From assembly GCF_001553645.1 (NCBI RefSeq), contig NZ_CP014231.1, positions 930,001-994,000 of the forward strand: 64,000 nucleotides of DNA, read 5' to 3'. Both the position numbers and the translations under genes were made by a program. The notes below the pieces were generated by a model, which saw only the letters and a list, made by a program, of their open reading frames with translations, had not been told where the DNA came from and made no database searches. The stretch is from Leptotrichia sp. oral taxon 847 (lineage in GTDB: Bacteria > Fusobacteriota > Fusobacteriia > Fusobacteriales > Leptotrichiaceae). Of this stretch, positions 26,042-35,518 are shown in pieces. Position 1 is the stretch's first letter. Each line of letters opens with the position of its first letter.

Positions 26042-26698
26042 ATGGAGAAAAAATATGTAATTTTTTTAAATGGTGAATATAAATATTCGCAGGAATTTAT
26101 GGATAAGTTAGTTTCGGAAAATACAGTTTGCTTTTGTGCAGATGGCGGGGCAAATTCTGCATTTAAATATGGGAAAATGCCGGAAGTGATTATTGGAGAT
26201 CTGGATTCGATTGAGAAAAAAGTTTTGGAATATTATAAAAGTAAAAATGTTTTAATAAAAAAGTTTCCAAAGGATAAGGATTTTACAGACTTTGAGTTAA
26301 TTTTGGAGGAAATCCGTAAAATTAAAAAAGATAACAATTATTTGCAACAAGTATTTGTTGTTGGTGGACTTGGGAAACGAATTGACATGACTTTGAGTAA
26401 CCTATTCATAATGGAAAAGTATAAAAATCTCGTTTTTTTGCAGGAAAATGAAGAAATTTTTTATGCAGAAAAGTCTTTTGTCCTAAAAAATAAAAAAGGA
26501 TATGAATTTTCAATCATTCCAATTAATGAAAAAATTGAAAAATTAACCTTGAAGGGCTTTAAATTTGAAACGGATAAAATTGATGTGAAAAGGGAAAGTT
26601 CCAGACTTGTGAGCAATGTTATTCTTGAAAATGAGGCTAGTGTGGAATTTGAAAACGGGAAACTGATAATTGTTTTGAAAAAAAATAACAAAAAATAA
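26042..26698 (+). CDS. thiN: Thiamine pyrophosphokinase
   Basis: This enzyme transfers pyrophosphate from ATP to thiamine, giving the cofactor TPP directly. The 218 residues show ADGGANSAFKYG, VIIGDLDSIE, FPKDKDFTDFELILEEI and the GGLGKRIDMTLSNLF motif with conserved Asp and His-equivalent positions of the family. The C-terminal part is the beta-sandwich thiamine-binding domain. AAGGGAG precedes the ATG. It is followed 19 bp later by a pseudouridine synthase gene. Its first 65 nt also occur as a broken copy at 24493. Confidence 0.92.
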   Translation: MEKKYVIFLNGEYKYSQEFMDKLVSENTVCFCADGGANSAFKYGKMPEVIIGDLDSIEKKVLEYYKSKNVLIKKFPKDKDFTDFELILEEIRKIKKDNNYLQQVFVVGGLGKRIDMTLSNLFIMEKYKNLVFLQENEEIFYAEKSFVLKNKKGYEFSIIPINEKIEKLTLKGFKFETDKIDVKRESSRLVSNVILENEASVEFENGKLIIVLKKNNKK

Positions 26699-26717
26699 AA
26701 AAGGATGTGCATAAATA

Positions 26718-27956
26718 GTGAAAAAATTTAGGATTGAAAAGGAACATCAGAGGATGAAAATCTCGCAGTATTTACGGGAAGTACAGAATTATTCGGGAAG
26801 AAGTTTGAGAAATGTGGAAGTTTTTTTGAATGGAAAGCAAGTAAGATTAACTAAGAAATTGCCGTCACACGGAAACTTGAGAGTTGTTGAGAAGAAAAAG
26901 GGGACAGATATTAAGCCCATTAAACTGCCACTTGATATTATTTTTGAAGATGAGGATATTTTGGTTGTGAATAAGGAGCCATTTTTGCTGACACATCCGA
27001 CACAGAAAAAAGCTGATTTTACACTTGCAAACGGAATTGTAAATCATTTTTTAGAGAAATATGGTGAAGTTCGAGTGCCACGATTTTACAACAGGCTCGA
27101 TATGAATACATCTGGACTAATTATTATTGCAAAAAATAGCTTTGCACAGGCATTTTTACAAAATTTTTCGATTTTTGAGAAAAAATATCTGGCGATTGTG
27201 AATGGAATTATTGATGACAAGGAAATTGCTAGAATCAACGAAGAACTTGCAAAAGATGGGGAAAAATATAAGATTCAGGATTTGGAAAAGGAAAATTTGA
27301 AACCTGAAATTGAAAAAGTTAATTTTGGAGAAATAAAAAAATATGATGAAATGGAGAAAATAGAAAACAATTCAACTATTGAAAATAAAGATAATAAAAT
27401 TGGAGAAAATACAGGTTTTAACAGTAAAAAAGAAAATAATAATTTAAGTTTGGAAAGTAAAAGTAATTTTGAAAATATAAATTTTAAAATAAATGAAAAT
27501 ATGGATTTTAACAGCAAAAATACAAAAGATAATTTAAATTTGAAAAATAAAAATGATTTTAATAATGAAATTTTGGAAAAAAATGGAATAAATAAAATAG
27601 TTATTGAAAGACGGATTTTTCGGGATGGGGATAATTTGGAAAGAATAATTGATGATCGGGGGCAATACGCAAAAACGGCTGTAAAAGTCTTGAAAACTTA
27701 TCCTGAAAAAAATGTGACATTAGTAGAATGTGAACTTTTTACAGGGAGAACACATCAAATTCGAGTTCACCTGAAATCCATCGGACACACAATCGTAGGA
27801 GACGAACTTTATGGAAATGGCTTAAATAAAGAACTTGGAATAAATAGACAATTTTTGCACGCCTACAAGGTAAAATTTACACATCCTGCAACAAAAAAGG
27901 AAGTTGAACTGGAAATACCAATGTTTGCGGATATGAAGGAATTTTTGAAAAAATAG
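26718..27956 (+). CDS. RluA/RluD-family pseudouridine synthase with low-complexity insert
   Basis: A 412-residue RNA-modifying enzyme. An N-terminal S4-like domain (about 1-60) is followed by the catalytic domain with FYNRLDMNTSGLIIIAKN (catalytic Asp128) and, far downstream, FTGRTHQIRVHLKSIGHTIVGDELYG. Between them, at about residues 180-292, lies an Asn/Lys/Glu-rich insert that contains two tandem related units, each with a FNSK core, and that standard family members lack. The target uridine (rRNA or tRNA) cannot be told. The gene directly follows thiN. Confidence 0.9.
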   Translation: MKKFRIEKEHQRMKISQYLREVQNYSGRSLRNVEVFLNGKQVRLTKKLPSHGNLRVVEKKKGTDIKPIKLPLDIIFEDEDILVVNKEPFLLTHPTQKKADFTLANGIVNHFLEKYGEVRVPRFYNRLDMNTSGLIIIAKNSFAQAFLQNFSIFEKKYLAIVNGIIDDKEIARINEELAKDGEKYKIQDLEKENLKPEIEKVNFGEIKKYDEMEKIENNSTIENKDNKIGENTGFNSKKENNNLSLESKSNFENINFKINENMDFNSKNTKDNLNLKNKNDFNNEILEKNGINKIVIERRIFRDGDNLERIIDDRGQYAKTAVKVLKTYPEKNVTLVECELFTGRTHQIRVHLKSIGHTIVGDELYGNGLNKELGINRQFLHAYKVKFTHPATKKEVELEIPMFADMKEFLKK

Positions 27957-28040
27957 AAAAATTATATTTTTTACAAAAAACTATTTTTAAAATAAGAATA
28001 AAAAATTTACAATTTAAAAAGCAAAAAGAAAGGACAAAAA

Positions 28041-29390
28041 ATGAAAAAATTTAATTTTTCGGTTGATTTGATAAATGATAATATTTTGAAGTCGCTTCTG
28101 ATTTTTTCGGTACCGATACTTGTGTCGAATATTTTTCAGCAGCTTTACAATATGGCGGATATTGCTATTGTGGGGCATACTTTGGGAGATAACTCGCTTG
28201 CGGCTATTGGGGCTTCGGCGGCTATTTTTGAGCTGATTTTTGGATTTGCGTTAGGAATCGGAAATGGGCTTAGTATGGTTACTGCTAGAAATTATGGGGC
28301 GAATAATAAGAATCTTTTGAAAAAGTCTGTAGCTGGTTCAATTGTTATTGGAATCTGGATTACTGTGGGAGTAATGATTTTATCACGGTTTATTCTTATG
28401 CCGCTGCTAAAAATTTTGCATACGCCTGAAAATATTATAAAAGAAGCATTTGAATACATAAACATAATAACAATATTTATTGGTGTCACTTTTTCATACA
28501 ACTTGTCATCAGGACTTTTGCGTGCAATCGGAAACAGTTTTATGTCGCTTGTATTTTTGGTAATTGCCTCAATTTTAAATATTTTTCTTGATATTTATTT
28601 TATAACTTCCCTTAAAATGGGAATTGGCGGAGCTGCGGTTGCAACAGTTATTGCACAGGCAATTTCAGTTATCTTGAGTATTATCTACATTTACGTAAAA
28701 GAGCCAATTTTAATACCTAGAAAAAAACATTTCAGATTTGATAAAAAATTGTACAAGGAACTGCTTGGACAGGGACTTTCTATGGGATTTATGATTGCAA
28801 TTGTTCTTATGGGAACGCTGATTTTACAGTATGCGATAAATGGGTTTGGGTACTTGATTATCGCTGGGCATACTTCGGCAAGAAAACTTATGGGATTTTG
28901 CAACATTCCGCTAACTACAATAGCACTCGCACTTGCAACTTTCGTTTCCCAAAATAAAGGTGCAAACAAAGTAGATAGAATCCGAAAAGGCGTATTTTAC
29001 GCTAATATGATGGATATAATTTTTGCAATTGGAATCACAATTTTTGTATATTTATTTTCCAAAAACATGATCCATCTGATGTCAGGTTCTGAATCTGAAA
29101 TCGTTCTCCACAACGGCTCAACCTACCTAAAAATCGCCTCTCCATTTTTCACAATACTAGGAGTTCTTCTTAACTTGCGATACGCTTTACAGGCTCTTGG
29201 AGAGAAATTAATCCCTCTTGTTTCCAGTATAATCGAATTTTTTGGAAAAATAATCTTCGTAATTTTTATCGTGCCGAAATTGGGTTATTTTGGAGTAATG
29301 ATTTGCGAGCCACTGATTTGGATTGTAATGGTGGGGCAACTGGGAATTGCGTTTTATGGGAATAGGTATGTGAAAAATTACGAGAAATAG
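28041..29390 (+). CDS. MATE family efflux transporter
   Basis: A 449-residue multidrug and toxin extrusion protein with about 12 hydrophobic segments. The N-terminal IFSVPILVSNIFQQLYNMADIAIVGHTLG motif and the matching second-half ATFVSQNKGANKVDRIRKG are characteristic. It exports cationic drugs or metabolites using a Na+ or H+ gradient. It starts 84 bp after the pseudouridine synthase and ends 12 bp before the large STAND gene, which may therefore share its transcript. Confidence 0.93.
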   Translation: MKKFNFSVDLINDNILKSLLIFSVPILVSNIFQQLYNMADIAIVGHTLGDNSLAAIGASAAIFELIFGFALGIGNGLSMVTARNYGANNKNLLKKSVAGSIVIGIWITVGVMILSRFILMPLLKILHTPENIIKEAFEYINIITIFIGVTFSYNLSSGLLRAIGNSFMSLVFLVIASILNIFLDIYFITSLKMGIGGAAVATVIAQAISVILSIIYIYVKEPILIPRKKHFRFDKKLYKELLGQGLSMGFMIAIVLMGTLILQYAINGFGYLIIAGHTSARKLMGFCNIPLTTIALALATFVSQNKGANKVDRIRKGVFYANMMDIIFAIGITIFVYLFSKNMIHLMSGSESEIVLHNGSTYLKIASPFFTILGVLLNLRYALQALGEKLIPLVSSIIEFFGKIIFVIFIVPKLGYFGVMICEPLIWIVMVGQLGIAFYGNRYVKNYEK

Positions 29391-29402
29391 AAAGGATGAA
29401 AA

Positions 29403-32400
29403 ATGAATTGGAAAATTTTTGAAGTAAAGTATGAAGGAAAAGAAACGTCTAAATTTGAAGAATTAGCATATAAACTATTCTGTTCAGAATTTGAATGTGA
29501 AACAGGAATATTCAGATACCATAATCAAACTGGTATTGAAACAGAGCCAATAAATAAAAATGGAAAAAATTATGGTTTTCAAGCTAAATATTATACTACT
29601 TCAATTAGTTCAAATAAAACTGATATTATAAATTCAATAAAAAAAGCAAAATCAAAAAATCCTGCATTAAATATAATATATTTATATCTTAACAAAGAAT
29701 TATCTGAAAGTTCTAAAATTAACCAAAAAAAACCAAGCTATCAAATGGAAATTGAAAAAGATGCTAAAAAACTGCAAATTGAAATTGTATGGAGAGTTCC
29801 AAGTAATTTAGAAATACAATTATCACTTCCAGAAAATAGGCACATTTATAATGAATTTTTTCATTTAGGAGAAATAATTGAAGATGAAAAATTAATTTCT
29901 CAGATTAAAAATTTAAACAATGAATACAAGAAACTTTTTTCTTCTTTGAAAGCAGGGTTAATAGAAAGAAAAGAAACATATGATTGTATAGAAAAAATAA
30001 AAAAAGATAATTCAATAATTATTCATGGAAAAGCAGGATATGGAAAAAGTGGTTGTACTATGGGAATAATAAATTATTGTGAAGAAAAAGAAATAGAATA
30101 CATTGCTATAAAGTTAGATAAACGTATTCCTAATGGAAATTTATCAGATTGGAGCAAAAAATTAGGTTTTCCTTTAACTATACCAGAAGTAATCAATCAA
30201 ATTTCATCTGATAAAAAAGCAGTTATTATATTAGATCAATTAGATGCTATACGATGGACAGAATCAAATTCTTATGAAGCAATTTCAATTTGTACAGAGT
30301 TGATAAATAAAGTAAAAAAATTGAATATAGACAGGGAACAAAAAATTTCTATTATTTTTGTATGTAGAACATATGATTTAGAAAATGATAATAATATCAA
30401 ATTCTTATTCAATCAAAATAATGAAAATGAATTAAAATGGAAAAAAATAGAAGTAGAAAAATTAAGCAAAGAAGATACAAAAGAACTTGTGGGAGAAAAA
30501 TATTTAAATTTTATTCCTAAATTAAAAGATTTATTAAGAATACCTAGTAATTTATATATTTGGGAACATTTAGATTTTAAAAAAGATGAGATACAGTATA
30601 ATATTACAACAACAAAGGATTTAATCAAAAAATGGTTTGAACAATTACAAGATAAAGTTATGGAATCAGGATTCATAAAAACTGAAAAAATTGAAGAAGT
30701 TAAGAATATACTGATTAGTGATTTAGAAAAAAGTGGAAAATTATATTCTCAAAAAAGAAAATTTAATAGTGTTAAGGAAGGATTAAAATATCTGAATTCT
30801 GCTGGAATGTTAAATATTCAAGAAGATAAAGTGTCATTTTTTCATCAATCAATATTTGATTATTTTATATCAGAACTAATGATAGAAAAATTTGAGGAAG
30901 GATTAGATATAATAGAAATTATCGGAGATAAAGATAAGCAAACTCCAAACAGACGTTATCAAATTCAAATGTTTTTACAAACTTTATTAGAAGAAAACAG
31001 TGAAGAGTTTCTTGATTTTGGAGAAAAGTTACTTGACAATGATGGAGTAAGATATTATATAAAAAATTTATTTTATGAAATTTTAGGTCAGGTTTCAAAA
31101 GAAGAAATAGATGAAGTTATTTCAGAATATATTATTGAAAATTGTGAAAGAGAAGATATATTTAATGAAATAATATATGGTAGGAAACAATATATTTCTA
31201 TATTGAGAGATAATCAAGTTTTAGATAAATGGTTTAATAATAATTTAAGTGAAAAAGAAAAAGTTTTCAAATTACTGCAAAGTCAGATATATTTTTATAA
31301 TAATTTTGATATCAAAGATTTTGAATTTATTCAAAAATATAGTTTTAAAAATTTGGAAGACGACAAAAAAATTATAGAAACTATTCAGAAAGATAAAATG
31401 TATAATGAGATAGATAAAATATTTGATTTGAGAATTGAATTTTATAAAAAATACCCTGAATGGATTGATAGATATATAGATATTAAGGAAATACCGAAAA
31501 AAGAAGAAAGAATGATTATATTTTTAGAGTTATGCTTATCTAAGAAGAGGGAAATTGGTATTCAAATATTAGACGAATATCAGATTCAAAATATTTTTGA
31601 GTATTTTACTCAAAATGAAATAAAAAATGAAGAATTTATATTTGAAAAACTTTTGGAGAAAGTACCTGGATATAAGTATGAAGATATAAAATATAAAAAT
31701 TGTGATTGGAATGGAAGTAATAAGAAATACACAATTGAAAGACTATGTTTAGAATTATTGAAAAGAGCAAGTATAAAGTTAGTTTTAAATAATGATTTTG
31801 ATAAATTTTATTCATATTATGAAAAATATATTGGAAAAGATTTTGTATTATTTAATGAAATTATATTACATTCTTTTGAAGTTGCTGATGTGAAGTATAG
31901 TGATAAAATAATAAAGTATATATGTGAAAATTTTGAAGAAAATAAAATTTTTGATATAACAAGTGATTCAAATGATAAATTAAAAGTATTAAAAAATATT
32001 ATAAAAAAACATTCTGAAAATTGTAATGAAGAATTATATTTAAAATTGGAAGATAAAATTTATTTTTACTGTGATCCATATTATAGAATACATTTGGAAT
32101 ACTACAGAAAAAATAAGAATAAAACTATAGTAGATTGTAATATAAAAATAAATGGTCAATTGCAGAAGGAATTATTTTCTTATCTGCCTTTAAATAGAAA
32201 AAGCAAAAAAATAGAAGATTTAGAAAAAGTATTGGAAAGAAAATTTTTAAATGATAAAATTACAAAGTTTAAAAAAGGAAATAATTTTTATGGAGGAACA
32301 GTTGTATCTCCGATAAAAAGCAAAGAAATAGGAGAAAAACAATGGTTAAAAATATTAACTAATAAAAAATTATATGATAAAAAATCACAAAAAAAAGTTG

Positions 32401-33749
32401 AAGAGGGATTTATTGAAAGTTCTTTAGAAATGTACACGATAGAATTTTCAAGAGCTGTATCAAGAAATCCACAAAAAATGATAGACTTAGTAATAAAAAA
32501 CAAAAAGGATGTATTGAAAGAATTTATAGAACCATTATTTGATGGAGTTTCGAGAAGTGAGTATTTAAACAAACTTTCACAAAAAAAATTAGAGAAATTA
32601 TTTTTAGAATTTCCTTGTGATTATAAAAGTCGAAGAGCTATTTATTTTTGTGATATTATTAGAGAAAGAAGTAATTTTAAATGGTCTAACAAAATATTAG
32701 AGCATTTAAAAGATATAGTGGTTAATCATAATGATTTTAAAAGTAGAGAATTAAACATATGGAGTTCAGGGAAAGAAAATATAAATAATATTGCCCCTGA
32801 TAGCATTTTATTAAATTCAATTAATGGTTTAAGTGGAAGTTGGACAGGTGCCGTAAGTCAAATACTAAGAAATACTCCTGAATTATTTTATGAATTTAAA
32901 GATTTTATCGAAAAAATAATACAAAATGAAAATATAATAATAAATTTTTCTGTTTTTGAGATATTAAATATAACTTGTAATATTGAAAAAGAATGGACTT
33001 TAGAAAAAGTAATAAATTTATATGAAAAGGATATTAGATTGATAAATGGATATTATTCTTCAATAATGGATAAACTATACTATTCCAAATATAAAGAAAG
33101 ATTTGTTAAAATAATAGAAAAATGTTACAATTCTCAATATAAAGACCTAATTAAAATAGGAGCAATATATATAGTAAACTCATATTTAATTTATGGTGAT
33201 TTTAAAGATAAAATAGAAAAAATTTATTTAATAGACGGAGAAAAGCTGAACTATATTTTGGAAGAATTAATAAATAAGTTTGATAGTAGTATAAAATATA
33301 ATAATGAAATAAAAGAAATAATACTAAAATTAAAAGAAAAAGAATTAAATTATTATTCTTTAGAAAAATTATTTAATCATAGAAAAATAGATTTATCAAG
33401 AGATAAGGAATTTTTATTAGAGCTTATGAAATTTAAAAATATTGATAAAATAATTCATTCTTTTTTAGAATATTTAGAGGAAAGAGCAGTTTCAATTTTA
33501 GATTATGCAGATATAATTATTAATTTATGTGAAAATATCTTAAGTAAAGATAAAAAATTATTACAATCTGAATTAATGATAATGTCAGATATTTCAAAAC
33601 TCACAGTTAAGCTATATGATGAAACTTCAAATAGTAAATTAAATAAAAATAAAGAAATAGCTATGAAATGTTTAGATTTTTGGGATATAATGTACGAAAA
33701 AGGGTTAGTATATGCAAGAGAAGCAATAAAAGAGTTGATGAATAGATAA
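29403..33749 (+). CDS. Large STAND NTPase with predicted N-terminal nuclease domain (Avs-like)
   Basis: A 1448-residue protein with a three-part layout. Residues of about 1-155 look like a PD-(D/E)XK-type nuclease: FEELAYKLF, then GIETEPI and FQAKYY (positions 44-50 and 59-64), a plausible Glu-x(n)-Gln-x-Lys catalytic set. Residues of about 190-490 form a NACHT/STAND NTPase with Walker A GKAGYGKSG (209-217), Walker B VIILDQLDAI (274-283), a sensor-like FVCRTYD and FFHQSIFDYF at the winged-helix end. About 950 Lys/Glu/Ile-rich helical residues follow with no catalytic motif, likely the ligand sensor. This architecture matches antiviral STAND (Avs) proteins, which oligomerise on phage proteins and activate the nuclease. 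A small winged-helix gene and an IS256 follow. The defence role is inferred. Confidence 0.75.
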   Translation: MNWKIFEVKYEGKETSKFEELAYKLFCSEFECETGIFRYHNQTGIETEPINKNGKNYGFQAKYYTTSISSNKTDIINSIKKAKSKNPALNIIYLYLNKELSESSKINQKKPSYQMEIEKDAKKLQIEIVWRVPSNLEIQLSLPENRHIYNEFFHLGEIIEDEKLISQIKNLNNEYKKLFSSLKAGLIERKETYDCIEKIKKDNSIIIHGKAGYGKSGCTMGIINYCEEKEIEYIAIKLDKRIPNGNLSDWSKKLGFPLTIPEVINQISSDKKAVIILDQLDAIRWTESNSYEAISICTELINKVKKLNIDREQKISIIFVCRTYDLENDNNIKFLFNQNNENELKWKKIEVEKLSKEDTKELVGEKYLNFIPKLKDLLRIPSNLYIWEHLDFKKDEIQYNITTTKDLIKKWFEQLQDKVMESGFIKTEKIEEVKNILISDLEKSGKLYSQKRKFNSVKEGLKYLNSAGMLNIQEDKVSFFHQSIFDYFISELMIEKFEEGLDIIEIIGDKDKQTPNRRYQIQMFLQTLLEENSEEFLDFGEKLLDNDGVRYYIKNLFYEILGQVSKEEIDEVISEYIIENCEREDIFNEIIYGRKQYISILRDNQVLDKWFNNNLSEKEKVFKLLQSQIYFYNNFDIKDFEFIQKYSFKNLEDDKKIIETIQKDKMYNEIDKIFDLRIEFYKKYPEWIDRYIDIKEIPKKEERMIIFLELCLSKKREIGIQILDEYQIQNIFEYFTQNEIKNEEFIFEKLLEKVPGYKYEDIKYKNCDWNGSNKKYTIERLCLELLKRASIKLVLNNDFDKFYSYYEKYIGKDFVLFNEIILHSFEVADVKYSDKIIKYICENFEENKIFDITSDSNDKLKVLKNIIKKHSENCNEELYLKLEDKIYFYCDPYYRIHLEYYRKNKNKTIVDCNIKINGQLQKELFSYLPLNRKSKKIEDLEKVLERKFLNDKITKFKKGNNFYGGTVVSPIKSKEIGEKQWLKILTNKKLYDKKSQKKVEEGFIESSLEMYTIEFSRAVSRNPQKMIDLVIKNKKDVLKEFIEPLFDGVSRSEYLNKLSQKKLEKLFLEFPCDYKSRRAIYFCDIIRERSNFKWSNKILEHLKDIVVNHNDFKSRELNIWSSGKENINNIAPDSILLNSINGLSGSWTGAVSQILRNTPELFYEFKDFIEKIIQNENIIINFSVFEILNITCNIEKEWTLEKVINLYEKDIRLINGYYSSIMDKLYYSKYKERFVKIIEKCYNSQYKDLIKIGAIYIVNSYLIYGDFKDKIEKIYLIDGEKLNYILEELINKFDSSIKYNNEIKEIILKLKEKELNYYSLEKLFNHRKIDLSRDKEFLLELMKFKNIDKIIHSFLEYLEERAVSILDYADIIINLCENILSKDKKLLQSELMIMSDISKLTVKLYDETSNSKLNKNKEIAMKCLDFWDIMYEKGLVYAREAIKELMNR

Positions 33750-33776
33750 TAAATCAAAAAAAGAAAGATTTTAGAA

Positions 33777-33992
33777 GTGCAAATTCAAAAGATAATGGAG
33801 TTTTTTGAAACTAATGATGAACTTACACGATTGGAATTAGAAAAACTTTTGAATGTAAAAGAAAGTCGTGCGAGAGATTTGTTAAGATATTTGGTGAAAA
33901 ATAATATGTTACAAAAAATAGGAGCAACTAGAAATATCAGATATATAAAGACCGTCGGAAAAAATCAATCGCAAAAACCATCGGAAAAATGA
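33777..33992 (+). CDS. Small winged-helix DNA-binding protein
   Basis: A 71-residue protein starting at GTG 33777 (or ATG 33795), 27 bp after the STAND gene. The fold pattern IMEFFETNDELTRLELEKLL, then VKESRARDLLRYLVKNNMLQKIGATRNIRYI is a MarR/HTH_24-type winged helix, like the C-terminal module of AlbA/RecG-like ATP-binding proteins. It could be a regulator of the defence gene or a stranded C-terminal domain. Its last residues come from a TCGGAAAAA-rich repeat that also occurs beyond the IS256, so the natural C-terminus may be altered. Confidence 0.55.
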   Translation: MQIQKIMEFFETNDELTRLELEKLLNVKESRARDLLRYLVKNNMLQKIGATRNIRYIKTVGKNQSQKPSEK

Positions 33993-34066
33993 TATAAACA
34001 AATTGCTTCAAATACTTAAAGATAGGGATTTTTGAGAAAATATTATTAAATTCGATTGGTAAAAAA

Positions 34067-35428
34067 GGGTGTGTAAAAATTTTTGTGTAAACCTCTAAAT
34101 AATATATGGTAAAATAACTGTATAATATTTGGAGGTTTTTGTTATGACTAAAAAGAAAATTGACAACGAAATTTTTAAAACACTGATTGAGGATTACAAT
34201 ATTAAAGATACTAATGATATTAAGGATATGCTTAAGGATTTGCTTTCGGGTACTATCCAAACCATGCTTGAAGCTGAAATTGAGCATGAACTGGGGTATG
34301 CTAAACATTCTATGAAAGATAAGACTACTTCTAATGCTAGAAATGGACATTCCAAGAAAACTGTTAGAAGTGAGTATGGCAATCTTGATTTAGATATTCC
34401 TAGAGATAGAAATGCTGAGTTTGAGCCTCAAATCATCCCTAAATATCAAAGAGAAATTACTGGCATTGAAGGACAGATTCTTTCTCTTTATGCTAAAGGA
34501 ATGAGCAATAGAGATATCGAGGACCATCTCAATAATCTTTATGGAATTGATGTTTCGCCATCTATGATCAGTAAAATTACAGATAAAATTATACCTGAAA
34601 TTAGGGAATGGCAGTCTAGACAGCTTGAGGATGTATACCCAATAGTTTTTATGGATGCTATCCATTACAGCGTAAGAAAAGATGGAGTTGTTGTTAAAAA
34701 GGCGGTATATTTAGCTATAGGAATAGATAAGGAAGGGCGAAAGGAGGTCTTAGGATTTTGGATAGGAGAAAATGAATCAAGCAAGTACTGGCTAAATGTT
34801 TTAAATGAATTAAAAAACAGAGGAGTTCAGGATATACTAATTATGTCTGTTGATAATTTAAAAGGGTTCAGCGAAGCAATATCTTCGGTGTTCCCTAAGA
34901 CAGAAATTCAAAAATGTGTGGTTCATCAAATTAGAAACAGCATAAGATACATATCTTACAAAGATGTAAGGGAATTTACATCAGACTTAAAAGAAATGTA
35001 CAATGCACCAACACTGGAACAGGCAGAGTTTAAACTGGATGAACTAGAAGAAAAATGGGGTAAAAAGTATATGGCAGTAATTAATTCCTGGAGAAGTAAC
35101 TGGAATGAGTTGACAACATACTTTAAATATGATACAAAGATAAGAAAGCTGATATATACGACAAACCCGATAGAAAGCTTAAACAGACAATTAAGAAAGT
35201 ATACGAAGACAAAATCACTTTATCCGACAGATGAAGCATTGATGAAGTCAGTATATTTAAGTTTAAAGGAAGCAACAAGGAAATGGACTGGAAGAATACC
35301 GGGCTGGGGAGAAATATATTCTCAGTTAAGTATTTATTTTGAAGGAAGGATTTAAAAACAGGATGATAAAAATACCATCCTGTACCATATATTATATTTT
35401 GAGTTTACACAAAATTCTGGACACTCTC
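34067..35428 (+). mobile_element. IS256-family insertion sequence, copy A (intact)
   Basis: A 1362-bp element with imperfect 26-nt terminal inverted repeats (20 of 26 positions match, the inner TTTTGTGTAAAC perfectly). It is flanked on both sides by GTAAAAAA (34059-34066 and 35429-35436), an 8-bp target duplication typical of the family. It contains one complete transposase gene. It is collinear and apparently identical with copy B at 53808-55169. Confidence 0.95.
34144..35355 (+). CDS. IS256-family transposase
   Basis: A 403-residue DDE transposase (mutator type) from ATG 34144, which follows TTGGAGG. Catalytic residues can be placed at VYPIVFMDAIHYSV (first Asp), ILIMSVDNLKGFSEAI (second Asp) and TTNPIESLNRQLRKYTKTK (Glu). 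The N-terminal third carries the DNA-binding helices (EIEHELGYAKHS, then NARNGHSKKT). It is complete and presumably active, identical to the copy at 53885. Confidence 0.96.
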   Translation: MTKKKIDNEIFKTLIEDYNIKDTNDIKDMLKDLLSGTIQTMLEAEIEHELGYAKHSMKDKTTSNARNGHSKKTVRSEYGNLDLDIPRDRNAEFEPQIIPKYQREITGIEGQILSLYAKGMSNRDIEDHLNNLYGIDVSPSMISKITDKIIPEIREWQSRQLEDVYPIVFMDAIHYSVRKDGVVVKKAVYLAIGIDKEGRKEVLGFWIGENESSKYWLNVLNELKNRGVQDILIMSVDNLKGFSEAISSVFPKTEIQKCVVHQIRNSIRYISYKDVREFTSDLKEMYNAPTLEQAEFKLDELEEKWGKKYMAVINSWRSNWNELTTYFKYDTKIRKLIYTTNPIESLNRQLRKYTKTKSLYPTDEALMKSVYLSLKEATRKWTGRIPGWGEIYSQLSIYFEGRI

Positions 35429-35452
35429 GTAAAAAACCGTCGGAAAAAAATC

Positions 35453-35484
35453 AAGCAACGAAAATCACTAAGAAATCGTTGCTT
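35453..35484. repeat. Hairpin after IS256 copy A
   Basis: AAGCAACGA and TCGTTGCTT form a perfect 9-bp stem with a 14-nt loop, preceded by CCGTCGGAAAAA, a motif also found at 33952 on the other side of the IS. It would be a plus-strand stop signal for the STAND-HTH transcript before the IS inserted, although no T-tract follows. Confidence 0.4.
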
Positions 35485-35518
35485 AAAAATTATTAATTAT
35501 TTTTTGTATTTTGATAAT

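Noticed and set aside
34144-34665. Minus-strand frames across the IS256 transposase genes
   Set aside because: Shadows of the transposase coding strand, identical in both copies.
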